The notes below the pieces were generated by a model. It worked only from the letters and a program-made list of their open reading frames with translations. It made no database searches and was not told where the DNA came from. A DNA stretch of 64,000 nucleotides from NCBI RefSeq assembly GCF_017654505.1, contig NC_054535.1:45906664-45970663 (forward strand), given 5' to 3'. Each line of letters opens with the position of its first letter. Within the stretch, counting starts at the first letter, position 1. The position numbers were made by a program, and so were the translations under genes. This document shows, piece after piece, positions 25,101 through 36,998 of this stretch. This DNA comes from Polyodon spathula. Lineage: Eukaryota > Chordata > Actinopteri > Acipenseriformes > Polyodontidae.

Positions 25101-27060
25101 AAATTTGTTGACAGCCACCTATGAAACAGACAGTCACAATGTGTAAAACTAGCAAAAGACTGAATCCAAATCACTGATAGTGTTCACTATATTCACCGAA
25201 GTTGCACAATGTCATTTATAAATGATGCAGTTTTGTTTTTTAATATTTATTTACTTAAAATTACCCCTAAAATGAATTCTACTCTGTTTAACACAAACTA
25301 AAAACATATTTTAATTAGGCTTATATAACATTTTACCCCCAAAAATGAACGTACCTTATTGCTGTTATGCCATGTGCTTTGACAGGTGGCAGAAGTTGTG
25401 TGTACTTCCTTTTTATTACCAGTCAAAATGATCCCATGACTAATCCCAAAGGTTTTATTGGATAGAAGAGGAGTCATGTATAATTAATATGGTGCAATCC
25501 AATCTAGAAAATGTTTTTTAGTATGGCAAGGGATTATGTTTCTCACTGTTGTTTGTGCATGACGTGATGAGTCTGTCAGTGTACTTCCTTTGTCTATTGC
25601 CAAATCATATAAATGTGATCGCTTCCAGGGAGTTCTTGTAAGGGCTGTCCATTACCCCTGTCTCGTTACAGTATATTACTAGATGATATTTTTGTTATAT
25701 CACTTGAGTGGGATAGCATGCTTACCGGGACTAGTTTTGTTTCTTCGTTTGCATTCCAGTCCAATGCTGTGCTGCTGAATTCAGGACGGAACTGCATGTT
25801 TGCAGTTCAAAAAATACTGCCACCTGCACGTGTTTTATAACAACTTTAAAATGTCTGAAATCATTTAAAATTTATATTGTTGTTTTGATTTGAACTTCCG
25901 ATTTCCTTGAGAACGAGTTTAGTCAAGAAATGCCAGTTACCTACCTGCGTCTCACTTATCTGAGCAGCCTGTATGTAGCCCTTTCATTAATACCGGATTC
26001 ACATCAATTTATGCTTCATATCAAATGTTCCTACTTTGCTTACTGCGCATGCCCAGGCTATTTCGCCTTATACTGTGCATGCCCAGATTTTTTTCCCCCA
26101 TTAAGACTGAGGACGCTCATCAAAAACTGCTACCTTTTTTTTTTTTTGGATGAGAAGGTCTGTGTTTTGTAATGTTAAATTTTACTCCACATGTAATACT
26201 TACTTTTATAGACAGCTGGTGTTAATGAACAGTAAAGTGTACTATAGAGCCAGGAACTTTTTTTAAAATAAAAAAGCAAAATCTAAAAAGGCAACTACAT
26301 TCTGACTGCAATTTTTTTACATTGAAGCGTAGCGTTTTCTTGACACTACGTAAACATGAAGTACAACTTTGTGAAATTGTTTTGAAAAGGTATTATTATT
26401 ATTATTATTATTATTTAGAGATATTTCCTGGTGTGAATTCCAATCATGTTGTTAATTATATTACATTATTTTAGTTCTAATATCTTTTTACACTACTCTC
26501 TATATAACCACCAAGATGAATTTTTCGATTGTTTTAACTTGACCCAAAAAAAAAAAGCTTTATAGCTACGATGAAATGTTGGTACAGGTAGTAGATTTTG
26601 ATAAGGTAACAAAATTTGACACTTATATATGTCATATTTTGCTACTGGTAGCAAATGTTGACAAAGTAGCATAAAGAGTTTAGTCAAGAAATACCAGTTA
26701 CCAATCTGACTGCATATGGCTTATCTGAGCAGCCTCTAGCTCCTTCATTACATTAAAACCATTAAAGGTAGAAAACAAGAGAGGATGTAACTTGACAGAC
26801 TGAGCTCAAGGTTCTATCTAAAGAAGGTTGCAATGAGGCCATAAACAGGGTTCAAAATGAATCCGTGTTGAAGCACAGTTTGTTGACAATGAAAGATTTT
26901 ATTATACATTAACTGCGGTGTCAGCCTTCACTTATTGGCATTGCACTAAATGTAACTTTGCTTTACACCTCTAGATTTGTAACCATTTATTTGCAATGAA
27001 GTTATGGTATTTGCTTAATATCACTTCCATTGTGCATCCATATCCAACCTTTTGCAGACA
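25101..27060. other. Intergenic DNA, no gene recognised
   Basis: AT-rich; a short (ATT)n tract lies at about 26393-26416. The missing 3' exons of gene C were looked for here and not recognised. Confidence 0.5.
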
Positions 27061-27094
27061 TTATAAAATGTTATGCATTATTGGAATGATCATT

Positions 27095-27240
27095 TTGTAG
27101 CTGTGGTGACCCAGGGCCTGGTTGATTGGTAGGTTGTTCTGTTCTCTGGAAGGTGGGTTGGTTTTGATGGCTGCCTTTGCTGTTGAGGGAATCGATATAC
27201 AAAGTAGTATGGACAGCCCCGTAATAAAACAACAGAAAAC
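27095..27240 (-). pseudogene. Gene C: degenerate exon 6/7-like remnant
   Basis: One minus-strand frame reads PYYFVYRFPQQQRQ, resembling gene A exon 6 (SYYPPVVFPQQTGG). A second frame just downstream reads QRTEQPTNQPGPGSPQ, resembling the P/Q-rich gene A exon 7. The donor expected after the PQQ block is absent and the two parts are out of frame, so these look like fused, decayed exons rather than working ones. Confidence 0.4.
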
Positions 27241-27357
27241 AGTGAATGCACATACTATGTATGAGAACGTATGAGAACAACCCAAAGTAATGTTTTTCAT
27301 AAGTAACAAACAAATAACCAAAGCATACATTTAATATAACAGCAATAACGAGATCAC

Positions 27358-27380
27358 CCCCCCCCCCCCCCCCCCCCCCC
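27358..27380. repeat. Poly-C tract
   Basis: About 23 consecutive C in the gene C 3' region. Such runs are error-prone, so local length is doubtful. Confidence 0.85.
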
Positions 27381-27526
27381 GTCTTTTATGGGGATACAAA
27401 TAAAGGGCTATACAGCAGCACCTGAAATTAAAAAGCACACACAATGTAATAGGGATGGAAGAAATTAATATTTTTCTCATTAAATAACAGTATTACTGTC
27501 TTAAAACTAAGTTGTCAGCACTGTAC

Positions 27527-29355
27527 CTGGTTAGGCTGCTGGGTCACGAGGATTTTGGGGAGGCTGTGGCTGATTAGACTGAGGTGTTTGCTGGGATGGT
27601 CCAATAGGGACTTGGTTGATCTGTGGAGTCAGGTTTACCTGAGAGGGCAGCATTACTTGAGGGGGTTGGATTCCGAGATTATGGAAAAATATTTGGGGTG
27701 GAAATCGTCCATGCAGAGGTATGAAAACAGAGGGATGCATTGGTCCCTGTACAGGAGTTAGTAATTGAGGATCCATTGGTCCCTGTGCTGGTCTCAGTAT
27801 TTGAGGATTCATTGGTGCCTGTGCTGGTAGTGCAAGCGGAGGTTGTCCAGCACCTTGGAGAGTAAGAGCCAGCTGTGGTGTCAGACCAAAATCAAGTTGT
27901 GGTTGTTGGTATAGATAAGGCGAAACATATGGTAATGCCTGTCAAGAGCAATAATAAAAGATTGCATTAATATTTTACTAAAGCTAACATTTGCCAGTCA
28001 GTGTATCATTTGCCAAGATTTGTAAAGGATATTTTATATGAAATGTGTGAAACTTACTTGAGGTTGTCCATAACCAGCAGCTGAGTAGCCAAGCCCAGAG
28101 AACCTTAAGAACTAAAAAAGAAAATTTGCTATTCACACAAATCACCCCAAAACAAGGAGCATGCACATGTACTTTCAGCTGGTTTCAAAGACTGCAACTA
28201 GCCCTAAAGTTGGACGGCCTTATATATACTGTACTTAAGGTAAGGTCTGTGAATTCTGGTATTTGTGTCTTACCTTAAGTCTTTGTCTTTTCATTTATGG
28301 TGAGTTTTTGCATTGACATCCTTGTTTGGAAGTGCTGAGAACTGTGCACCGTTGTTTCTGAAACTAAATAATGCTGAAATGAGCAAACATAAGACTTACC
28401 TCCATACTATTGCTTGCAGATAACCCAAGGTTGTTTTGGTAAAGCTGTAATTTGGATAAGAAAATAGTGATTACAAAGTTTTACATGTGTTTCAACAGCA
28501 TATCAATCAGTATGTTGATTTGAACTATGTATTTCTTCATGCAGTATTTGTACTGCATTTGTTAATATATTTTTCTTAATCTCTCTGAAATTGTCTCATG
28601 TTGTCCTTATGTATCGTCTAGATTTTATATTTTAGTCCAGAATTCAGCCAATCAGTCAATCTTAGAATGGAAAATAGTGTAAGAGTATAATGTACTTACT
28701 GGGAAGGCAATGGTTGTGCCTAGAAAACAGGCTAGCATTATCACAGTCTTCATCATTTAAAACAGTTTCTACAGGTAAAAACAACACCAAGAAAACCGTT
28801 GTAAAAACACTTATAAATAGAATAAGACCTATATAAATAAATACTAAGTAAAAGTTTCACCATGCTATCTGTAGTGTTATGTCTACATTTATACAATGCA
28901 GTGTATCATTGTAACTTGTGTTGCTGTTCCTTCAGCACAAGATGGTGTTAGATTTGTCCTTTTTCGCCATAGTAGGTTTCACCCCCCCCCCCCCCCCCCC
29001 CCCCCCCCCGCCACTGAACCAGTTCAAAGTAACAAGATAAAGAGAATTATTTGTAGGGAAGGAGGATAGAAGAGAGGACAAGTTCTGTCTGTGAATCCAC
29101 ACCCTTAGCGACAGGATACACATAATATTGATTGAAAAATAACTTAACAATGCAATTTGCCTTCTTGCTGTTTAATTATAAATGTTTCTATTTAAAGTAT
29201 TTTCCACGTCTCTGTCATACCAATGAAAAATGCAGCATTGTATATTTAAACATCTGTTAAAGGAGTGAAAAAAAATACATTGAAATAAAGTTAAGCAATC
29301 CACTTACTGGTATACTGGAAATTTGAACTGAAGGCTGATAGTTCATGTAACCGAT
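27527..29355 (-). CDS. Gene C: ODAM-like P/Q-rich SCPP, frame slip at end of exon 5
   Basis: Secreted P/Q-rich matrix protein by family. Exons: E1 non-coding 29308-~29355; E2 28700-28756, signal peptide MMKTVIMLACFLGTTIAFP; E3 28400-28444, LYQNNLGLSASNSME; E4 28058-28111, FLRFSGLGYSAAGYGQPQ; E5 27527-27938, opening ALPYVSPYLYQQPQLDFG, with four 12-residue units like NPQILRPAQGPM. Splice sites are canonical, in phase 0. E5 is 412 nt, one over a multiple of three: the frame ends PQNPRDPAA then TAA at 27531-27533, four bases before the donor. A neighbouring frame encodes QQPNQ right up to the donor, like gene A's PQQPNQ. So the protein stops at 187 residues, or the assembly has a one-base error. 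Downstream exons look degenerate. Closest relative in the window is gene B. Confidence 0.65.
28981..29009. repeat. Poly-C tract
   Basis: Homopolymer of about 29 C in gene C intron 1; the length is unreliable in any assembly. Confidence 0.9.
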
Positions 29356-29377
29356 ACGACTCTTTTTGTTCTACAGC

Positions 29378-29421
29378 GTTATAAACTTTCTTTCAAATCT
29401 AATTCAGCCAATCAGCACTAA
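29378..29421 (-). promoter_or_regulatory. Gene C core promoter (CCAAT + TATA)
   Basis: Plus-strand TTATAAA at 29379-29385 gives a TTTATAA box for the minus-strand gene, and ATTCAGCCAATCAG at 29402-29415 supplies the inverted CCAAT box. The surrounding bases closely follow the gene B promoter, supporting a B/C duplication that included the promoter. Confidence 0.7.
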
Positions 29422-29429
29422 GATGTGGT

Positions 29430-31515
29430 TGGGTATGAACTTTGTGTGATATAGATCCCACATTACTGCATCCGTTGGATAACCTGGAGTTTTAACATCT
29501 CAGCAATATTATAATGATCAAATACACTACATCAGTTTCATAGTATTATTTAAAAACCTCACATCTTAAGCAAGATTCACTGTCAAATCCTGACAGTACC
29601 ACTTATAATAATTAACACAAGAAATAATACACATTCTTACTTATTTCTTAAAAAACATATGTGTTTATGTGCTGTGTAAAAAAAAAAACACAGGTATTTC
29701 ATAATCCCATGTTAGGTTACCATGGTAAAGGAAGTAAGCCGAAGCCACAGAAACACCAGACACTCACTCCTCAGTCCCTTCATTAATGGATATCCTTGTG
29801 ATTTCACTTTGGTCAACCATTTTCTAGACCTTGTTGGGTATTAGTATAATTATTACTGAGTCACTGGGACTAAATCACCTTTTTTTCCCCCCAAAGGTTA
29901 TAGGCGCCTTCCTTTTAGGCCGGTGAGAAATGTATTGAGGTGGCACAATCAGTGGCAGTGTGATCATATGTCTGTTAGGAGGGATATGCACCTTATTCCT
30001 TGGGTGAGACCCTTTCTGAAACCTCCACTTCATTAGTGACATCTCCAGACTCCTCATATAACATTGTTTCTGTCTATACAACAAGTGATGAGTTCTAGGG
30101 TTTCTAAGTTTCTAAGCAGATCCCCACTCCCTTCAAGGACCCATTGGTTATTTGTTCATCCTCATTCTCGTTAAAACTGCAGAACTCATACTCTGATGGA
30201 ATACCCTGTTTCCTCAACCTTTCAAATAATATTTTTCTAATAAAAAAATAACACAGTTTATCTGATAACATTTATACTTACACTCATTGTTAAAAAATAA
30301 ATACAAATATTATATATAAATAAATACAGTACTCATTTATTTATAATTTGACAGAAATGATCAGACACGGGTGTCCCTGGTGTCATTGTGGTGCTGTGGT
30401 TATAATCCTGTCTTAGTGTGTTTAACACACCTACTAAGATGAGCCTGCATAATTGGAGGCTAAATCTCCAGGTGGCCAGAATGACTGTGGGGAAAAAGGA
30501 TTTGCTGTTTTTTTATTGTAACAACACAGCCATTAACTGTTATGCGCAATGGTCCATATTTAACAAACATGTGGACACATTTGCGTTTTGTAAAAGGAAT
30601 ACACCTAAGACATGTTAAAAAATAAATATAGTATCACAAAATAATTGTATTTTACAAAGAAATTATTACTGTCTTAATATGGGGTTGAACTCCAAAATAA
30701 TTACCTAGTTTGATTTACCTGATAATAAAGAAAATGCAATTCAGGGCTATCCAGATATTGTGAACCACTGGCATAATAAATTATAACACTGGCACAATTA
30801 ATATGGTCTATTGCTAACAGGCCACAATTGACAGTAGTACGTTTTGTTCTAGCTGACCAGAACCTTTAATTATGATTTTATTAGCATTCTTTTTAAAAGT
30901 GCTCAAATCATTGAATTATGGATATGTTGCCATATTGACAGTTGTGCATTGTGAACTAACTGGCTGTTTTCTTTTTTCAAAACTGTCTGAATTTAACCTA
31001 GATACAGACAAGACATTAAACTACATTTTATTGATTATAGTTGCAGATTAAACCTCATTATACGTCTTTGTTTTTGAAAAGCCAACAGCTGGCTTGAAAC
31101 TTAATAGGTTCTTTTGAAACAGGTTCTAAATACTGCCAATGTTTAAATACCTTTATTAATGTAGGACTAAACGTGGAATTGAATTTACTTTGGCAGTTAT
31201 TTTGTATTTAGATCTGCCACTGTTAGATGAACACACCTATCTCTTTAGCCTTAAACTGTTTAAAGTTTCAGAGGCTGTCTGTAAGTACTCTCTTATGTAC
31301 ACTGGAAAAACTGTGCATGATTGAAACAAAAGCCTGGACTGCTGGGGTACTTGAGTACTAGGTTTAAAAAGTTTGCAGTTCGAAGAAAGTGTAACTTGTG
31401 ATTGCAAATGTTTTTGTCTGGACTGGAGAATGATGTTCTTCTGTTTTCAGTAGTGCACAGGTGCCACCTTTTGGTAAACTTTAAAACTGTATTATGCAAA
31501 CTTACTGTAACTCTC
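29430..31515. other. Intergenic DNA, no gene recognised
   Basis: AT-rich sequence with no supported exon or named element. Confidence 0.5.
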
Positions 31516-31519
31516 ACTT

Positions 31520-31582
31520 TTCCATTTGTCCCATAATGCCATTACACTAGTGTTAGTGTTATGGCATTATGGGGCAAATGAA
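31520..31582. repeat. Near-perfect hairpin (about 25-bp stem)
   Basis: CATTTGTCCCATAATGCCAT on the left pairs with ATGGCATTATGGGGCAAATG on the right, with the stem extending through TACAC/GTGTT around a short loop. One further palindrome, CCACTTTATAAAGTGG, follows at 31607-31622. No flanking gene is seen. Confidence 0.6.
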
Positions 31583-31859
31583 AGCCATGTTCCATAGTTT
31601 AAAGGGCCACTTTATAAAGTGGAACACTGTATTTACCTTTGCTCTGGTTTGGGTGCTTGTGAGAGCGTCCAGCAGCGGGTGTATGGAGCGGGTGCTCGGG
31701 AGAGTGTCCGCCAGGTTGCGTGTGTGTGTATCAGGACAAGCAGTGAAGCAGGTAGAGCAGTGGACTCTACAGGGTGCCGACAAACAACGGCCTAATAAAA
31801 AGGAACAGTTTCAACTGCAAAACAGCATGTCGTCTCCAGTTCTTCTGTCTCCTGCGTGA

Positions 31860-32600
31860 AATGCTACCATACATACATGGTATTCCATTGGTTTGTATAT
31901 GTCTGTGGAAGGGGTGTGGGTAATTCACTGACTAGGAGACAGACAGGTGTACTTGAAAACACCACACAGGTGCCCAGTTTTATTTGCAAACAGTTCTTGC
32001 TTTCTCCGGCAGAGGGCACTGTTGACCGTGGGCTGCCTATCAACGATGATAGACAGCACCACGGAAATACCACAGCTGGTACGTGAACAGCAAGTGCACT
32101 CGCAGGTGCTCAAAGAAATAATAATGAAAACAGAAGGCGAAAAGAACAATGGAAAATAAAACAGTAATAAAACTACAAATAAAAGGTGCTGCACTCGGCA
32201 GCGTTATCCCGGTCGCCGCTACCCGCACGACCCGGATCACCGTCCTACTCTGTAGGCTCACTAGCCTGTTCTTTCACAATATGCCGGGGTTTGCCCAAGG
32301 GTTCCCCGCTCTCTCTGTCTCGCTATGAAACTCTTTGTTTCGCCTGATTCCCGGTCCCGGATCAAAGCTTCCGCACTCTTGTTGCGTCTAAGTGGGCAGA
32401 CCTGAGGAAACAACAGAGCGTTAATTTATAGGGCTAACAATCTCCCAAGACACGCCTCTCAGCCATTCAGAGAGGGGGAAAGTCCACAAACCCACTTTTC
32501 CACTTCCCCGTGTCACTGCCATGACTCACAGGCGGTTGTTGGACAACTGTCGCCCTCTTCCTGCAGCCCGTGAACACGCCAGCAGAGTCAGCACAGATCT
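31860..32600. repeat. GC-richer repeat-like segment, unclassified
   Basis: Composition and lack of stable reading frames suggest an LTR or leader of a retroelement next to the DIRS-like block that follows. Several overlapping short frames exist on both strands with no recognisable domain. Confidence 0.35.
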
Positions 32601-33370
32601 CTCCCTGTTACAATTTGGAGGCGTCTGTCATCACCATGTGCCTGTTTAACACCACTCCAATCCACACACCTTCATGCAGATGAAAGGTAGTCCTCCACCA
32701 GCGCAGGGCTGCCGAGCATGTATGAGACAATGTCATGCTGGGGATGTAATCAACAAGCATTAAGCCACGCTTGCAGCAGGCGCATGTGGAGTATACTCAG
32801 CTTGATGGCCGATACGGCTGCGGCCATCAGACCCAACAGTTTCTGGCACAACACCAAAGTAACCTCTGATGCCTGTCACAACAGGGAGAGGCGACTTCGA
32901 ATAACTGCTACTCTGTTGTCCGACAGGTATGCGCGCATCATACTGGAGTCCAGCTGGAGCCCCCAGTATGTCATACACCGCACCGGTGTAAGTTGATGGT
33001 GAGTCCCAGCTTTGCCAGATGCTCTGTCACAACCACTCTGTGGGCCACTGCTCCCTCTCGCGACTGGTAACAGATCAACCAGTCGTCAAGATAGTTCATT
33101 ACTTTGATCCCCTGCAACCGCAAGTGGGCAAGGATGGCATTCACACACTGAAAACGTAAGAGGATCTAGGGAGAGGCCGAATGGCAGCACAGCAAACTCG
33201 TAAACACTTCCCTGAAAGACGAAGCAGAGGTACTTCCTGTGCTCTGGACGAATGGGAATGTGAAAATACTCGTCCCTTAAATCCAGGAAGGCTGGGAAAG
33301 GCTGCAAGAATGTTGCAGCGCATCCCATCAGTGCCGATGTAGATTGCAGCCATGTGTACGTTGTACAAGG
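32600..33370 (-). mobile_element. DIRS-like reverse transcriptase fragment (minus strand)
   Basis: The minus strand at 33086-33328 encodes AFLDLRDEYFHIPIRPEHRK, then GSVYEFAVLPFGLSLDPLTF. This matches the DIRS1-type RT core (LDLKDAYFHIPI, AVLPFGLSLAPRTF). Further frames around 33010-33100 carry the ...NYLDDWLI... block, and an MTDAS RNase H start follows near 32630. Frameshifts and stops make it non-functional. Confidence 0.75.
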
Positions 33371-33375
33371 GGGAA

Positions 33376-33790
33376 TGTGGCAGAGCGTAAACCCTGCTGC
33401 TGTAAATTGTGTGGGAATGTAAGGTTGGGAGGGATGGGGTTAAATCTGTCCCTGCTAGCAATCACAGGTGTGGCCATTCCCCAAATAGGTAATTGCCATG
33501 CTAATTGGAGAGTGGCCACATGTATAAAATGAAGGAGAAATCCTTTGTCTGGGGAAAGGGAGTAGGTGTATGTTTAACTGTGCGTGCGCTGTATTTTGTG
33601 TTTGTCAGTAAAGGTGAATGCCCAGACTGACATTAGTGTTTGTGGTCAGTACTGTTTTGTTTAATCTTTTATTTTGGCCCTTGTGCCTGTTTATTTGTAT
33701 CAGTGTTTTGTTTGTTGATTTACTAAAAATCCGCAAGTGCTTTAAACTGCAGCTTCTTGTCTGAGTCTCACTCCTGACGCTCTCCTTTCA
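33376..33790 (+). mobile_element. LTR-like segment
   Basis: Begins TGTGGCAGAGCG and shares GGGATGGGGTTAAATCTGTC and GTGTGGCCATTCCCC with 11190-11372. It then continues with GTATAAAATGAAGGAG, a TATA-like box, and GT-rich sequence. Probably a solo LTR or part of the adjoining element. Confidence 0.5.
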
Positions 33791-36600
33791 CATGTATCAA
33801 TAATTGTTTATACTGCATTATACCCATGCTATTTCACATGTGCTTGCACAGCCAAAGTGATGTATTAAACACACAACAATAACAGCTATATGTATAAGAT
33901 CTGCAAGATAGTTAAATAACTAACTAAATACATGTTTTCTCAAACAATGCATCTATTTTAAAAAGTCAGTTACCAAGCAGATACTGCAAGATACACTTTT
34001 AACATGAAGGGTCTGGCAAGCCAAGAAAGTCTTCACCTGGGTTTGAAACTGCTGTCCATTTTTTTTTTTTTTTTTTGTCTTAATGCTGTCATTTGTTTAG
34101 ATTGGTGAAATAATGTATTGTGAAGGAGACACTTGCCACATAGGCTCTTTTCCTTTCAAAAAATGACAACACACAGGAATTGAAAGAAAAAGCGGTTCCG
34201 CTTACTTTAATGTTTACAAAATAAATAAAAAACAAACCGAAACCCCAACTCTGTTTTTGGAGCGCTGATTACAGACGCCAGGAACCTAATTCTAGTTTAA
34301 CTGTCCCGCTTACTGTTTGCCGGCGGGAAAAAAAAAAGTTTTACAACACAAAAAGAACACAATTAGATTTTTTTTTTTTTTGAGCACTTCTTCAAATCAG
34401 GCTCCTTCACACAATAGCAGCCCTAAAGGGAGTGGCTGCTTTCTTTAAATACCCATCACCTGGCTATGATTAAGCATTTGAGCTCGAATGAGCAGGTTTA
34501 ATGTGTGGTAATGTCCGCCTCGTGCAGTTACATGCCAGAGCCATAGGCGAGGGAATTACCACACGATTAAGCCCACTCCTGAGGGCTCAAATGCTAGTAG
34601 AATATAGCCAAGTTAAACAACATTAAAAAATTATGTTTTACTAATAATTTTATCCTGATTTTATGAAGAACTAGTTTTGGTTGCTAATTATTTACTTCAG
34701 TATTCGATGAGTAATGTGGGTTTCTCAAAAAACATTTGCGGTCTGTTCAGGCTCTTTGGTTTAATCCAAGTGGTAGGCCTAAATATCAATTTAATACAGT
34801 ACCATATTTAATTAAAATATTCTACTTACATGCAGCTGTTCATGCCCTGTTTTGTGAAGCGTTTGTTATCGATAACTTTAAAAAAACAAAAAAAAACAAA
34901 CAGGATTTCAGTGCATATTTGTGCAGCAGATATCAGTATTTACTGTTAGGCTACTTTTTGTTTTAATGTGTTATTGGTAATCGTGCTGTTTGTTGTGTTC
35001 ATAAAGTTTATTCAAAGTGCTGTCAGAGAACATGGTACCTTGTCTGTGTTGCTCGTTGAAATAGTTATTGAATGTCAGCGTGCATGCATTTGTTTTACAA
35101 CTTGTGAATAAAACCATAGAGTATCATTTTAAAATAACCAGAGAGGGTGAATTCTCTTGTTAACGGATGCGATCACTGAACCTTGCATATTTGCAGGAAA
35201 ATAAAAATAAAAATTAAAAAAAAGAAATTGAGAAGAGCCATACGGATGACCAGGGAGTTCTTGAAGAGCAATGAAAACAAAAAAGTATTTAACCAGATCG
35301 CATCAGTATTTTTGCTTTCTGACTTGATTCTCCATAAACTACTTTCTAAATCAAAAGACTGATATTGTGGAGCTAAATACTACATACGATGTACTGGGTA
35401 CCATTTGTACTGTTTATACATTATATTGCATTCTGTTTTTCTTTGTGTCCAGACCACATCAACTTTTGAAAGACACAACATGGCTCCACCATGTTTCCCC
35501 TTCACTTGCCTAAGACTAGATAAATTGTAGGATAGGGTGAAACTCACATTATAATTATCTCCAGAAGACCAGTATTCCTATTCTTCGCAGACATTTTGCA
35601 ATCAGAACTGTTTTTCTAGAGCTAAATGTGTATCTAAAGCTCTCTACACTTCCCTGTCTAGCTTTCTCTATTAGGATTCTCAACATAATTGTAACCAACT
35701 GTCTTACAGGGATAGATACAGTGCAACTGGCAGTACTGTGTGGTGTCACATAATTACAGTGAAAATGCTAGCTCTCTGCAGTGTACTGAAGGTCTTTTGT
35801 GCAATATCGCACTACCAAAGCCATATGTGGATTTCATTTGTGAGGGTCTTTGCCAGCCTTGTATATTATAAAAGCCAATAGTGTTGCAACACTCTCATAG
35901 CAAACAGAGAAAATAATAACTCATTGAGGACATGAACCAAAATATAGAAGTTGCTCAGTAAAGATCAAGATAGTTATCTTCAATATGAGAATGGATTGAG
36001 TCCTCATTTTCTCAAAAGATTAAACAGCCAATATCAGTAAAATCATTGATGCCGGTCTTTACTAATTAATATGTGTATTTACCAAAAGCTGTATTCTAAC
36101 CTCCTTTAAGATACTACAGACCTGTTTTATAAAATGTGACTGGACCCCAAACACACATTTTAACCTTGAGATACTATAATGTCATGAACAGGGGTGTCTG
36201 CAAAGCAAGCCAAAATGAAAACAAAAGTCAGTACAATCAGTAGGTAGAGCCCACTGCTTGGGAAAAGTCAAAAGCAGAGCACAGGCACCAGGTGCATTTA
36301 TTAACTACGCAGAGAAAGATTTACAAGCTTTACAGATTAAAACAGGTTACCCACAATCTTACACGCAGGTCACATAACACTGGAGTTCATATAAGTTTTA
36401 TAATATGTCACGGCCCATTGGCATTCAGTATTAAAACTCTCCCTTCATGTGTGCTAACCAGGCGATTGCCAAAGGAACCCCAATAAAACATTACAAACCA
36501 CAGGGATTCATTTAGCAAGGGTCTACCGACAATAACTAGTCAGGGATTTAGGCCAAAAACTAGCGCCTGAACTATAGGGGCTAGTATGACATGATTAATG
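33791..36600. other. Intergenic DNA; one imperfect inverted repeat
   Basis: No gene recognised. At about 34471-34594 AAGCATTTGAGCTCGAATGA ... TGTGTGGTAAT pairs imperfectly with GAATTACCACACGATTAAGC ... GGCTCAAATGC, enclosing a GC-richer loop; it lies within a block with long A/T homopolymers, likely repeat-derived. Confidence 0.45.
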
Positions 36601-36687
36601 GTAGGTAAGAGCAAAGTAAGAACAGTGCCTCCAGTTCAAGCAGCGAGGAAGGTAAGAGCAGTGACTCCAGTTCAAACACGAGGAAGG

Positions 36688-36754
<67 letters not shown>
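36688..36754. repeat. (TA)n microsatellite
   Basis: More than 30 TA units, at the 3' end of the reverse-oriented SINE. Confidence 0.95.
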
Positions 36755-36755
<1 letters not shown>

Positions 36756-36998
36756 CACCTTTCATAGTGGACCACCATCACAAAGCGCTTCAAAGAGGTA
36801 GGCTGTGAACTGTGCATTATATACAAAGTCACTTACAATAGGATATTGATTTAACATCTCATCCATAGGATGGAGCAAGGGGGGTTGAGTGACTTGCTCA
36901 GGGTCACACAAAGTGAGTCATTCAGTGGCAGAGGTGGGATTTGAACTGGTGACCTGATTACAAGCCCTGGACTTTAACCACTGGACCACACTGCATCC
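36755..36998 (-). mobile_element. SINE, reverse orientation, inside gene E
   Basis: Reverse complement of the forward copy at 37381-37620: GCACCTTTCATAGTGGACCA through GGATTTGAACTGG (B box reversed) to GGTCCAGTGGTTAAAG reversed. Splits the Ser/Glu repeat exon. Confidence 0.8.
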
